Shown: piece after piece, positions 7,913-17,036 of the stretch
Layout of the letters: each line of letters begins with the position of its first letter
Position numbering within the stretch: the stretch's first letter is position 1
Assembly: GCF_042684665.1 (NCBI RefSeq)
Contig: NZ_JBHULY010000034.1
Location: 248,001-312,000 of the forward strand
Origin: Jejuia rubra
GTDB lineage: Bacteria; Bacteroidota; Bacteroidia; Flavobacteriales; Flavobacteriaceae
Direction of reading: 5' to 3'
Length of the DNA stretch: 64,000 nt
Notes under the pieces: model-generated
What the model saw: only the letters and a program-made list of their open reading frames with translations
What the model was told of the DNA's origin: nothing
Databases searched by the model: none
Position numbers and translations under genes: made by a program

Positions 7913-9118
7913 ATGAAGGATAACGAGGTTTTAGTAAAAGTGGAAGGACTGTCAAAAAAGTTCTGTAAGGACCTAAAAACCAGTTTATGGTATGGCCTAA
8001 AGGATTTAGTGTCCAACATTAAAGGCAATAAAGGAGAAAGGAAGCTTAGGTCTAAAGAATTTTGGGCCGTGAAGGACATTAGTTTTGAATTGCGAAGAGG
8101 GGAGTGTTTGGGGCTAATTGGGCACAATGGCGCTGGAAAATCTACCTTGTTAAAAATTCTAAACGGATTGATTAATCCTGATGCAGGAAAAGTAATAATG
8201 AAAGGTAGGGTAGGTGCTTTGATCGAATTAGGAGCAGGCTTTAATCCTATCTTAAGTGGTCGAGAAAATATTTATAATAATGGTGCGGTACTAGGTTTTA
8301 CCAGAAAAGAAATAGATGATAAAGTTGAAGATATTATTGATTTTGCAGAGATACGGGAGTTTATCGATATGCCGGTACAGAATTACAGCAGTGGTATGAA
8401 AGTACGCTTAGGCTTTGCCGTAGCAGCTCAAATGGAACCCGATGTGTTGATTATTGATGAGGTTTTGGCGGTTGGGGATGTAAGATTCAAAACGAAATGT
8501 TTTAATGCAATAGAAGAATTAACAAAAAAGTGTGCGGTGATTATAGTATCGCACAGTATGCCTCAAATAGCGCGTATTTGTACTGAGCTAATTTTGATGA
8601 ATAAAGGTGAAATAGAAGTCTATGAAAAGCAAAACTTAGGTCCGGCAATTGAGGGATATTATGGTATTGTTGGAAACAACAAAACTGCTGAAATTGGCAG
8701 TGGAGTAGTAAAGATTGAAAATATCCTAATCAATAGGCAAAGTGGAAAAACTTTCGAAACCAATTACAATGAACCCTTATCGGTTATTGTTCAATTATCA
8801 GGTAATGCCAATATTGAAAGAGTATCAATAAGGCTGACCTTTTTTGATGTAGAGGAAAAGCCAGTAGCGCAAATCAGTTCAAAGAATGACCAATTTGATA
8901 TTTTGAGTTCTGATAATTTTGAGGTAAAGATTGACCTTGAGCACTTTTTTCTAAATATTGGTACGTATAACTTACATCTTGCCGTACATGAAATAAATGA
9001 TTTGAATAAAGAAGGGGAAGTTCTTCACATTATAAGATCTGTGGCACGTATCGAAGTAAAAGGAAATTCCTATTATGCACATGCCCCATGTTTAATGAAA
9101 GCCGAATGGTCTCAATAG
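7913..9118 (+). CDS. Wzt-like ABC ATPase with C-terminal carbohydrate-recognition domain
   Basis: ATPase partner of the Wzm-like permease. Walker A GHNGAGKS is near residues 69-76, signature YSSGMKVRLGF near 157 and Walker B VLIIDEVLAVGD near 178-189. A further 150 residues after the ATPase (about 250-401) form a beta-rich region (VKIENILINRQSGKTFETN, then YAHAPCLMKAEW at the end) resembling the Wzt C-terminal domain. In O9a-type systems that domain binds the modified non-reducing end of the glycan and so couples termination to export. If this holds here, the methyltransferase genes immediately downstream are candidates for making the recognised cap. Confidence 0.93.
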   Translation: MKDNEVLVKVEGLSKKFCKDLKTSLWYGLKDLVSNIKGNKGERKLRSKEFWAVKDISFELRRGECLGLIGHNGAGKSTLLKILNGLINPDAGKVIMKGRVGALIELGAGFNPILSGRENIYNNGAVLGFTRKEIDDKVEDIIDFAEIREFIDMPVQNYSSGMKVRLGFAVAAQMEPDVLIIDEVLAVGDVRFKTKCFNAIEELTKKCAVIIVSHSMPQIARICTELILMNKGEIEVYEKQNLGPAIEGYYGIVGNNKTAEIGSGVVKIENILINRQSGKTFETNYNEPLSVIVQLSGNANIERVSIRLTFFDVEEKPVAQISSKNDQFDILSSDNFEVKIDLEHFFLNIGTYNLHLAVHEINDLNKEGEVLHIIRSVARIEVKGNSYYAHAPCLMKAEWSQ

Positions 9119-9134
9119 AAATCGATTTAGAGCA

Positions 9135-9875
9135 ATGAGTTTAAAGGGTAAAATAAAGAAATATATTGAAGCAAAAGTGCGCCAAGCCGTACTTGAGATT
9201 TTTGAGGAAGAAAGGCATAATATAAAATATGGCTTGCAAAAGTTGGCGCTCGAAGAAACTTGTAATTGGATTCAAGAGAATGTTCCAATAAATAAAGCTT
9301 TTGAGGATAGATTCGATTTATTGACTGAATCTATAAAACATATTGAAGTCGAAGATGGTTTAGTACTTGAATTTGGAGTTTATAAAGGAGAAACAATTAA
9401 CCATATTGCGAATCATATTAATAAGAATAAATTGATATATGGATTTGATTCTTTTGAAGGGCTTAAGGAGCCATGGATTTTTATGAACAAAGGTGGTTTT
9501 TCGGATGCTGCTGGAGTTATGCCATCGGTGCCTGAAAATGTGACATTGGTGAAAGGTTTTTTTTCCGAAACATTACCAGATTTTACCTCTAATACTGATG
9601 CTATGATTAGTTTACTTCATATAGATTCTGATTTGTATTCTTCAGCCAAGACAATTTTTAATGAGTTAAATTCTTTAATAGTTAAGGGGACGGTAATTGT
9701 TTTTGATGAGTTTTTTAATTACCCTAATTGGAAGAATGGTGAGTTTAAAGCTTGGAACGAATTTGTTCAAAAACATAAAGTGGAATTCGAATATATTGGA
9801 TATACTTTCCAAAGAACTAAATATAAAAAATCGGGAAATCAGCTAGCCATAAAGGTTTTAAAGAGAGGTGTATGA
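9135..9875 (+). CDS. TylF/MycF-like class I SAM methyltransferase
   Basis: Probable sugar O-methyltransferase. The SAM-binding motif I LEFGVYKGET is near residues 78-87, followed by YGFDSFEGLKEPW, the acidic motif LLHIDSDLYSS and VIVFDEFFNYPNW. These are hallmarks of the macrocin O-methyltransferase (TylF) and Methyltransf_24 group. The length of 246 residues fits. It directly follows the Wzt-like ATPase and overlaps the next methyltransferase by ATGA. I infer methylation of a sugar in the exported glycan, perhaps at the chain end; the position is unknown. Confidence 0.85.
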   Translation: MSLKGKIKKYIEAKVRQAVLEIFEEERHNIKYGLQKLALEETCNWIQENVPINKAFEDRFDLLTESIKHIEVEDGLVLEFGVYKGETINHIANHINKNKLIYGFDSFEGLKEPWIFMNKGGFSDAAGVMPSVPENVTLVKGFFSETLPDFTSNTDAMISLLHIDSDLYSSAKTIFNELNSLIVKGTVIVFDEFFNYPNWKNGEFKAWNEFVQKHKVEFEYIGYTFQRTKYKKSGNQLAIKVLKRGV

Positions 9876-10825
9876 TAAAGGATGCGGATAAGTTTTATGA
9901 TAGCCTCGCGAAAGAGACAGTAGAATGTCCCTTATGCGCCTTTGAAGAGAATACTCCCCTATATGACAACGATCGTTATGGTATGGGAGTAAAAACGGTT
10001 ATTTGTGGTCAATGTAGCCTAATATATATAAACCCTAGGCCCACAGAGGATGAAATGGCGGTTTTTTACCGAGAACACTATCGCAAATTTTATGAGTCTG
10101 TTGAAAGACCTAACAAAAATTACATAAATAGTGGCCCATTTATTCCAAGGGCAAAATTTGTAATTGACGTTTTAAAGCCCTATTTAGAAAAAGCTGATTC
10201 AATATTCGATTTTGGTTGTGCAGAAGGAACATTATTGCACTTGGTGGAAAAAAAATATAGCCATTTAAAAACCTTCGGTTTAGAACCTAGTTTAGAATTT
10301 GGTAAATATGCACAAGAACAATTAAAAGGTGATGTATTTATTGGGAGTTATCAGGAATTTGTCCATAGCAAACCAAAGGACACTTTTGATATTCTTACCT
10401 GCAACCATGTATTAGAGCATATTTTGGATCCAAAAGAATTCCTTTTAACTTTAAAAGGCTTTATGCATAAAGAAAGTGTTCTTTATATAGAAGTTCCAAA
10501 TATTGCAGATAATAGGGTTAAAGGAATTGGAGCTCTTCACATAGGTCACGTCCTTTATTTTGATCCGCTTACGCTTAAATTACTTTTGGAGAAATGCGGA
10601 TTTGAAGTATTAAAATTATATACCAAAAACTTACCGGCAAAAACTCCAGCTATGTCCGCCATCTGTAGAAAGATATTTTATGATTTGCCAGTAAAGTATC
10701 CTGACATTACTCATATAGAAAGTAAGAAGAATAGATTCTTAAATAATGTTGTCTTTCCAGAGGGAGTCGAATCTAAGAATTATAATTCTCTGTTGAAAAA
10801 GCTGAAAAGAAGGTTCATTAAATAG
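9872..10825 (+). CDS. zinc-ribbon class I SAM methyltransferase
   Basis: Methyltransferase with an N-terminal zinc-ribbon-like module: CPLC near residues 19-22, CGQC near 46-49, then INPRPTEDEMAVFY. The SAM motif FDFGCAEGTLLHL is near 111-123 and NHVLEHILDPKEFL is the motif II/III region of Methyltransf_23. This architecture (Cys-x2-Cys pairs, then the Rossmann fold) is common among sugar C- or O-methyltransferases in polysaccharide loci. The length is 317 residues. It sits between the TylF-like gene (4-bp overlap) and the sulfotransferase (1-bp gap). The acceptor sugar cannot be read from the sequence. Confidence 0.85.
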   Translation: MIKDADKFYDSLAKETVECPLCAFEENTPLYDNDRYGMGVKTVICGQCSLIYINPRPTEDEMAVFYREHYRKFYESVERPNKNYINSGPFIPRAKFVIDVLKPYLEKADSIFDFGCAEGTLLHLVEKKYSHLKTFGLEPSLEFGKYAQEQLKGDVFIGSYQEFVHSKPKDTFDILTCNHVLEHILDPKEFLLTLKGFMHKESVLYIEVPNIADNRVKGIGALHIGHVLYFDPLTLKLLLEKCGFEVLKLYTKNLPAKTPAMSAICRKIFYDLPVKYPDITHIESKKNRFLNNVVFPEGVESKNYNSLLKKLKRRFIK

Positions 10826-10826
10826 C

Positions 10827-11774
10827 ATGAAAATTTCTAAATCATATATTTCCAATAACCATTTCATTATTGCGGCTCCTCGCTCCGGAACCACATGGAT
10901 GAGCAAAATGTTAAATGCGCACCCGGATATATTTTGTGTTGAGCGTCGTCTATTCGGTAATTATGCAGACTTTGTTCAGGATGATGGTCAAGTACAATCT
11001 CGATTGAGGGTCACTTTAGATAAATACGTTAGCAGCCTTATTTTGCACCATGGATTGCATCCAGGTAAAACGGAACGTTTAATGAGTTCTCTGATTAAAA
11101 GTTTGGTTAAAGAGGAACGTGCCATATCCAAAAAAAAGACAATTGTCGATAAAATCACTCCATATCTTGGTACTTCTGAACATGTATTGCACCAAATAAA
11201 TACCTATTTTCCTAAATCGAAGATAATATACCTTGTCAGAGACGGGCGAGACGTTTTTACTAGTGGGGTGTTCCATTGGTTCAATAAGAAACAGACCAAT
11301 ACCGAATTGACCGATTTTGAATCAGACCGTAGAGATGCTTTTAAAAGCTCAAAACCCTTTAAAGGCAATCGGTTTTTTCAGGACAAGGAGATACAACAAT
11401 GGGCGAATGAATGGAAAGAGCCACTCCAAACAATTGAAAGGGCAAGGCAAACCCATGAGGTTAAAATTATCAGTTATGAGGATATGCTGAAAGACCCGAC
11501 CAATGTTGTTGAGGCATGCCTGTCCTTTTTTAATGTAAAAAGTAAGCCCAAATTTGTGAATCCGTGTGTTGAAGCTGGGCAATTTAAAAAAATGTCCAAG
11601 GGTAGAAATCAAGGTGAGGCAAAGGCCGACGCCCATGTTAGAAAAGGTATAGCAGGAGATTGGAAAAATTATTTTACTTATGAAGATGGTAAGCTATTCC
11701 ACGAAATTGCTGGAGATAGCCTGATTGAGTATGGTTATGTAGAAAATAAGAACTGGTTTGAGGAACTTAGATAA
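10827..11774 (+). CDS. PAPS-dependent sulfotransferase
   Basis: Carbohydrate sulfotransferase. The 5'-phosphosulfate binding loop APRSGTTWMSKML begins near residue 17. The 3'-phosphate binding segment IIYLVRDGRDVFTSG is near 132-146. The C-terminal RKGIAGDWKNYF near 271-282 matches the RKGxxGDWKxxF signature of the Sulfotransfer_1 family. The length of 315 residues is typical. PAPS would come from CysC and PAP would be cleared by CysQ, both encoded 4-5 kb upstream in the same run. It is the only sulfotransferase recognised in the window and suggests a sulfate ester on the polysaccharide. Confidence 0.93.
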   Translation: MKISKSYISNNHFIIAAPRSGTTWMSKMLNAHPDIFCVERRLFGNYADFVQDDGQVQSRLRVTLDKYVSSLILHHGLHPGKTERLMSSLIKSLVKEERAISKKKTIVDKITPYLGTSEHVLHQINTYFPKSKIIYLVRDGRDVFTSGVFHWFNKKQTNTELTDFESDRRDAFKSSKPFKGNRFFQDKEIQQWANEWKEPLQTIERARQTHEVKIISYEDMLKDPTNVVEACLSFFNVKSKPKFVNPCVEAGQFKKMSKGRNQGEAKADAHVRKGIAGDWKNYFTYEDGKLFHEIAGDSLIEYGYVENKNWFEELR

Positions 11775-13143
11775 ATTGGCGTATGACCTTACTTGTAATT
11801 GGTACAAAAGCATAAGCTTTAATCCCGTATACCATGGTATAGATTTTAGCCAGATTATAAGGTTTTATTTATGGGATAAAATCGGAAGAGCTATTAGGAT
11901 TAAATACAAAGTCGATAACGGTGAATTGTCTATTTACAAGCCCAATATGGGAAAAATTTCCTATTACCACGAACCGGTAATTTCAAAAGGAAAGTTTAAG
12001 AAAAGAATTCTTAAAAGGGAACAGTTGGTTTTTATTCCATTTGCCGTAGCCTCCTATTTGGTAAATGGGTTTTCAGATATAAAAAACGTAAAAATCATTA
12101 CTAAGGATGTCAATATTGGTTTGCCAAAGAAAAGTATTATTACAACAAAAGCAAAACTAATTGATGACCATTGGTATATCGAATTATACAACAATGTGCT
12201 AAAAGCTTTAAAAATTAACGCTCTTGAATTGGTGCCTCAGGACTTGAGATTATTAAAGGAACAGATAAAAGGAGCATTTTTAATATCCTACTATGCCGAA
12301 CAGGAATTGTTAAAATATAAACCCAACGCGTTATTTGTGTATTCGGATAACCATCCGCCATTTATTAATTATGTACTTGCAGCAAAAAAGATAGGTATTC
12401 CATCTTTTACGTATCAGCATGGATTGGATTGTGAGCATTACTATCTGGATGATTGTTTCGCAGATTATATCGCAGTTTGGAGCGAGAACCGAAAACTTAG
12501 GTATATTAAGCATTCAGCATTTGAACCTAAGGCTTATGAAGTTGTCGGTAAAATAAAACGCGAGACGCATAAGGTCAAAAGAGGCAAAAATGGACAAAAG
12601 TACATACTATTTATTACCCGTCCGCATAAGCCTATTAAATGCTATTCGCCATCTAGAAGTCATGATGAAGGCGCGTCGATTTTAAAAGCGATTTTAGATT
12701 ATATGCTTTTGAATTCCCAATTAAAGCTAATTATCAAATCCCACCCATTGGATAATGCTGCAATCTATTCAGAAACCTTGGATAGTTTTCCAGCTTTAAG
12801 GGAAAAAGTTGTTCTAAGCGAGGAAACCATTGAACACCTTGCCATAAATTGTGATGTTATCATTACAGAAGATTCAACCGCCGGGGTAGAGGCACTGGTA
12901 TATGGAAAACCTTGTGTACATGCACATTTTGCGAATTCAAGGCCCGTTTTGCCGTTTATAGAATATGGAGCCTCTTTTTCTGGCAAATCCCATAAGGAAT
13001 TAGTTGATAGCCTAAAAAAGTGTTTTGCCATATCAAATGAAGATTTATATCTGATGATTGGCAATCAACAAAAAATGGTTGCTGATTTTATTCCATCTGG
13101 AGAAAGTGAAAACTTAGTGAATTTTATAATAGATAATTTGTAA
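11758..13143 (+). CDS. GT-B-fold capsule-biosynthesis-like glycosyltransferase, specificity unknown
   Basis: 461 residues that I place only broadly. The segment PSFTYQHGLDCEHYYLDDCF (Gln-His-Gly near 220) and the late motif TEDSTAGVEALVYGKPCV near 370 resemble the donor-binding half of GT-B proteins of the capsule-synthesis (PF05159) and CDP-glycerol transferase type. No signal peptide or membrane segment is visible. The start used is a TTG that overlaps the sulfotransferase by 17 bp. Another TTG at 11776 would avoid the overlap and lose only six residues. The stop overlaps the next ATG (TAATG). It probably transfers a sugar in the same pathway. Confidence 0.62.
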   Translation: MRNLDKLAYDLTCNWYKSISFNPVYHGIDFSQIIRFYLWDKIGRAIRIKYKVDNGELSIYKPNMGKISYYHEPVISKGKFKKRILKREQLVFIPFAVASYLVNGFSDIKNVKIITKDVNIGLPKKSIITTKAKLIDDHWYIELYNNVLKALKINALELVPQDLRLLKEQIKGAFLISYYAEQELLKYKPNALFVYSDNHPPFINYVLAAKKIGIPSFTYQHGLDCEHYYLDDCFADYIAVWSENRKLRYIKHSAFEPKAYEVVGKIKRETHKVKRGKNGQKYILFITRPHKPIKCYSPSRSHDEGASILKAILDYMLLNSQLKLIIKSHPLDNAAIYSETLDSFPALREKVVLSEETIEHLAINCDVIITEDSTAGVEALVYGKPCVHAHFANSRPVLPFIEYGASFSGKSHKELVDSLKKCFAISNEDLYLMIGNQQKMVADFIPSGESENLVNFIIDNL

Positions 13144-14276
13144 TGAAAAAAATCCTTTTCATAGCGCATGAAATGTCCAGAACTGGGGCGCCTATGGTGT
13201 TGTTGTATTTGTTGCAATGGATCAGGAAGAACCACTCTGATGTGATTGTGGATGTATTAGCGCTTCATAATGGAGGGCTTGAGGATGATTTCAAAAAGAT
13301 ATCTAGAAACTATTATGATTATAAAGTTTTGGACAATGGGAATAAACTACCATTCCTGCAACGATTATTGTTAAAGCTGAACATATTAAAAACAAGGAAC
13401 TACCATCAAGAATTGAAAGAGGCTCTAACAGCCAACAATTACAATGTCATTTATGGTAATACGGTGTTGTCGCTTCCATTTGCAAAGCAATTGGTTCAAC
13501 TGAATAAAAAAAGTAGATTAATCCTGCACGTTCATGAGCTTAATGCAATTATAAAACAGACATTACCGAATTTTAGAGATTACATAAATTTTATAGATCA
13601 TTTTATTGCGCCCTCTAATCTGGTCAAAACAAATTTACAAGACCATTGGGGGGTAGAAGAGGCCATTGATGTGGTTTATGAATGTTCCCAAACAAAACCA
13701 GTAACATCACAACTAAAAGCTAGCACAACCTTTATTGTTGGGGCATCTGGAACGGTACATTGGAGAAAGGGGCATGATGTTTTTGTTCAAGTAGCACGCT
13801 ATATTCACGCCAATTATCCAGATGTTAAAATGCAGTTTGTTTGGGTAGGGCATATTCCTGCTTTGGAAAAGATAATTTTAGATGAAGATTTGCTAAAACT
13901 AGAGCTGATTGATAAGGTAAAGTTTATAGGCGAAATTGAGGACCCCTTAGAGCATTACCGTGCTTTTGATGTTTTCGTAATGACCTCAAGAGAGGACCCT
14001 TTTCCATTGGTATGTATCGAGCTTGGCATGCTAGGTAAGCCTATAATATGTTTTGGGGGTGCGACGGGAACAGAAGAAATTTTAGGTAACGGAGGCGGAA
14101 AGATCGTGCCATATTTAAGTATCGAGGCCATGGCTAGCGCCATTTTGTTTTATTATGAAAATGAATCCGAAAAAATAGCGCAGGGCGAAAAAAATAAAGA
14201 AGCCTTTAGTCAATTTTCACCTGAAAAAATCTGCCCTCAATTATTTGAAATCATAAGTAAAAATTGTAGAAATTGA
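13143..14276 (+). CDS. GT4-family glycosyltransferase
   Basis: GT-B glycosyltransferase of the Glycos_transf_1/GT4 type. The N-terminal half begins with ILFIAHEMSRTGAPMVLLYL, the usual Gly-rich acceptor-side loop. The donor half contains GASGTVHWRKGHDVFVQVA and the E-x7-E motif TSREDPFPLVCIELGM near residues 280-295, which contacts the nucleotide sugar. The length of 377 residues is typical. It is cytoplasmic or peripheral to the inner membrane, with no membrane helix. The preceding gene overlaps it by one base and 14 bp separate it from the next. Sugar specificity is not readable. Confidence 0.88.
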   Translation: MKKILFIAHEMSRTGAPMVLLYLLQWIRKNHSDVIVDVLALHNGGLEDDFKKISRNYYDYKVLDNGNKLPFLQRLLLKLNILKTRNYHQELKEALTANNYNVIYGNTVLSLPFAKQLVQLNKKSRLILHVHELNAIIKQTLPNFRDYINFIDHFIAPSNLVKTNLQDHWGVEEAIDVVYECSQTKPVTSQLKASTTFIVGASGTVHWRKGHDVFVQVARYIHANYPDVKMQFVWVGHIPALEKIILDEDLLKLELIDKVKFIGEIEDPLEHYRAFDVFVMTSREDPFPLVCIELGMLGKPIICFGGATGTEEILGNGGGKIVPYLSIEAMASAILFYYENESEKIAQGEKNKEAFSQFSPEKICPQLFEIISKNCRN

Positions 14277-14290
14277 TCGTTATCTTTTAA

Positions 14291-15250
14291 ATGCAACCCT
14301 TAATATCTGTAATAGTTCCCAATTACAATCACGAGCCTTACTTAAGGCAGCGTTTGGATAGTATTTTTGAGCAAACCCATCCTAATTTTGAGGTGATTAT
14401 ATTAGACGATAAAAGCACTGACAAGAGCAGGGAAATATTTTTGGAATATGCCAATAACAAAAATGTCAGCCATTGTATTATTAATGAAGAAAACTCTGGA
14501 AGCACCTTTAAACAGTGGAACAAGGGGATAACGTTGGCCAAAGGAGAATATATTTGGATTGCGGAAACCGATGATTTTTGTGAACCTAATTTTTTGGAAA
14601 CTGTGGTGGCTCCTATGGTTGAAGATAATGAAGTGGTATTGTCTTTTTGCCAGTCTTTAAGGGTAAATAGCGAGGGTAAGGTTGTGGGAACATGGCTCAC
14701 CCACACGGCGGAATTTGAACCCAATATTTTTTCCAATGATTTTGTTTTGGAAGGTAATCGTTTTATCCAGGATTATCTGATTCATAAAAACGTGATACCC
14801 AATGCTAGTGCCGTACTCATAAAAAAGGATAACATAAAAGCAATGTTGCCATTGGATTTTAACCCTTTTATGAAGTACAATGCAGATTGGTTTTACTATC
14901 TGAAATTGGTCTGCAACCATAAAATAGCTTTTTGTGCAAATCCGTTAAATGCATTCCGGTACCATAATACAAGCGTAATAGGGAGGGCATATGGGGAAAG
15001 TGGCAAACTGAAAATATTAAATATGGAACTGGAATTGCGCGACTATATGATCTCTTATTTGAAAATGGCCAGCCTTAGTAATATAACTCATATAAAAAAA
15101 GAGTGGGTAAAAGGAAAGCGCGTACTGCATTTCGAGATTGTTTATATTTTTCTGAAAAAAAAGCAGTATACCAAGGCACTTGCATATATATTTACACGAC
15201 CTTACTTAGCAATTAGAATCTTAAAGAAAATTTTCAAAAAACATCTGTAG
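14291..15250 (+). CDS. GT2-family glycosyltransferase
   Basis: GT-A fold transferase opening with ISVIVPNYNHEPYLRQRLDS, followed by VIILDDKSTDKS and the acceptor/donor region NSGSTFKQWNKGI. The metal-binding acidic motif is AETDD near residues 92-96. The C-terminal 100 residues are variable and basic. The length of 319 residues is typical. It is the first of seven consecutive GT2-like genes (14291-20499), which suggests a long repeat unit or several branches. Confidence 0.88.
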   Translation: MQPLISVIVPNYNHEPYLRQRLDSIFEQTHPNFEVIILDDKSTDKSREIFLEYANNKNVSHCIINEENSGSTFKQWNKGITLAKGEYIWIAETDDFCEPNFLETVVAPMVEDNEVVLSFCQSLRVNSEGKVVGTWLTHTAEFEPNIFSNDFVLEGNRFIQDYLIHKNVIPNASAVLIKKDNIKAMLPLDFNPFMKYNADWFYYLKLVCNHKIAFCANPLNAFRYHNTSVIGRAYGESGKLKILNMELELRDYMISYLKMASLSNITHIKKEWVKGKRVLHFEIVYIFLKKKQYTKALAYIFTRPYLAIRILKKIFKKHL

Positions 15251-15271
15251 TTAGTTAAGTATATTAAGTTC

Positions 15272-16126
15272 ATGAATGGAATTTCGGTAATAACCTGCTC
15301 TAGATCAGCTAAAGCTCCCTCATCTTTTCTTAATAATATTACAGAAACCATTGGGATTGAACATGAGGTAATTGCCATTGATAATTCTGAGAACAACTAT
15401 TCCATTTTCGAGGCCTACAACTTAGGAGTAGCCCAAAGTAACTATGATATACTGTGCTTTGTACACGATGATATAAAAGTACACACCAATAACTGGGGGA
15501 AGATTTTAAGAGGGCTATTCTCATCAGACCCCTCTATCGGGTTAATCGGAGTCACCGGAACTCGGGTTAAAACTAAAATGCCTTCCACATGGTGGAGTTG
15601 TCCCGAGGATGAAAAGGTGTTGCATATTATGCAGCACCTCGAAAAAGGTAAAGTTGAAAACTGGCATACAGGTTTTGAAAAGCATAGTCTTGTAGATGTG
15701 GCCGTAATTGATGGGGTATTTATGGTAGCCAAAAAAGATGATTCCATAAAATTTGAAGAGAGTTTCAAAGGCTTTCATAATTACGATTTGCACCTGTCTT
15801 TTGAGACCATAAAAAAAGGCAAAAAGGTAGTGGCAACAAACAAGATATTGATCGAGCATTTTTCCTTTGGCACTTTGAATAAGTCCTGGTACGCTTCAAC
15901 TATCCAAATTCATAAGATGTACGGTGATATTTTACCACTTAAGGTGAATAGCAATATGGAAGAGAAGGCTATTATGCGGTTGGAAACTGAAAACGGAATT
16001 TGGATGGCCTATAAGTTGCTTGAACTAAATTTGAAAAAGGAGGCACTAGCAATATGGTCTAAAATTTTCCTTTTAAAACCGATTTCGAAGTTCCATTTAA
16101 AATTTTTAAAAGCCTTTTTGTCGTAG
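15272..16126 (+). CDS. glycosyltransferase-like protein (Glyco_tranf_2_5 type)
   Basis: GT-A-like protein that starts with ISVITCSRSAKAPSSFLNN rather than the usual VSVIIP. It has EVIAIDNSENNYSIFEAYN and the acidic motif CFVHDDIKV (His-Asp-Asp near residues 64-66). A later conserved stretch is DGVFMVAKKDD, and FHNYDLHLSFE matches the acceptor-site region of GT2 proteins. This pattern fits the glycosyltransferase-like family PF13712. The length is 284 residues. Its stop overlaps the GTG start of the next gene (TAGTG). Confidence 0.78.
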   Translation: MNGISVITCSRSAKAPSSFLNNITETIGIEHEVIAIDNSENNYSIFEAYNLGVAQSNYDILCFVHDDIKVHTNNWGKILRGLFSSDPSIGLIGVTGTRVKTKMPSTWWSCPEDEKVLHIMQHLEKGKVENWHTGFEKHSLVDVAVIDGVFMVAKKDDSIKFEESFKGFHNYDLHLSFETIKKGKKVVATNKILIEHFSFGTLNKSWYASTIQIHKMYGDILPLKVNSNMEEKAIMRLETENGIWMAYKLLELNLKKEALAIWSKIFLLKPISKFHLKFLKAFLS

Positions 16127-17034
16127 TGCTCGCCATCGTCATTCCATATTACAAACTTGTGTTTTTCGAAAAAACTCTCAATTCCCTATCAGGGCAAACA
16201 GATAAGCGATTTAAGGTGTACATTGGTGATGATGCAAGTCCTGAAAGCCCAATGGCTTTACTAAAAACATACGAAGGAAAATTTGATTTTCAATACCATA
16301 AATTTGAGACAAATCTTGGTGGCAAATCCTTAACAAAACAATGGGATAGGTGTATTGCCCTGACCAAGGATGAGCCTTGGATGATGATACTTGGTGATGA
16401 CGATGTACTGGGTGAAAATGTGGTGGAAATGTTCTATAGAAAAAAGGATAAAGCTTTGGACCAGGGCATAAACCTAATTCGATATGCCTCCAAAAACATA
16501 GATGCTGAAGGGAAGGATTTGTCCAAAGTTTATCAACATCCAGAAATTGAAAAAACGACGGATTCCTACTTTAAACATTTTTCGTGGGAGTCAAGAAGTT
16601 CTCTTTCTGAGTATATCTTCCAAAGAAAAAGTTATGAAACCCATGGCTTCACGGATTTCCCATTGGCATGGCATGCCGATGATAAGGCATGGTTGGATTT
16701 TACCGATTCGGGCAATGTATTTACTATCAACGATGCGGTGGTTAGTTTCAGGTTGTCGCCTGAAAATATTTCGGGACAAAGAGATAACGAGGCTATTAAA
16801 AACACTTCGCGTAGATTATTCTTTAAAGACATAATAAGCGACAAAAAGTATACATTTACGAATGCGCAAAAGAATGCTTTTCTGTTTGAATATGGCGTTT
16901 TGATAAAAGAGCAGAATCTAATGACTGCTGGCAATATCTGGTTGGTATTGCGGGGGTTTCTGAAAATGGGGCATTTTTACGACGGAATGCGATTTTTGAG
17001 GCGCATGTACAGAGGTAAATTTTTAGAAAAATAA
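16126..17034 (+). CDS. GT2-family glycosyltransferase (GTG start)
   Basis: GT-A transferase beginning LAIVIPYYKLVFFEKTLNSL, with VYIGDDASPES and the metal-binding motif ILGDDDVLGEN (Asp triplet near residues 91-93). The later segment AWHADDKAWLDF is the probable catalytic-base region. The start is a GTG overlapping the previous stop by one base; no ATG nearer the conserved N-terminus exists. The length is 302 residues. The next gene follows after 2 bp. Confidence 0.86.
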   Translation: MLAIVIPYYKLVFFEKTLNSLSGQTDKRFKVYIGDDASPESPMALLKTYEGKFDFQYHKFETNLGGKSLTKQWDRCIALTKDEPWMMILGDDDVLGENVVEMFYRKKDKALDQGINLIRYASKNIDAEGKDLSKVYQHPEIEKTTDSYFKHFSWESRSSLSEYIFQRKSYETHGFTDFPLAWHADDKAWLDFTDSGNVFTINDAVVSFRLSPENISGQRDNEAIKNTSRRLFFKDIISDKKYTFTNAQKNAFLFEYGVLIKEQNLMTAGNIWLVLRGFLKMGHFYDGMRFLRRMYRGKFLEK

Positions 17035-17036
17035 GG

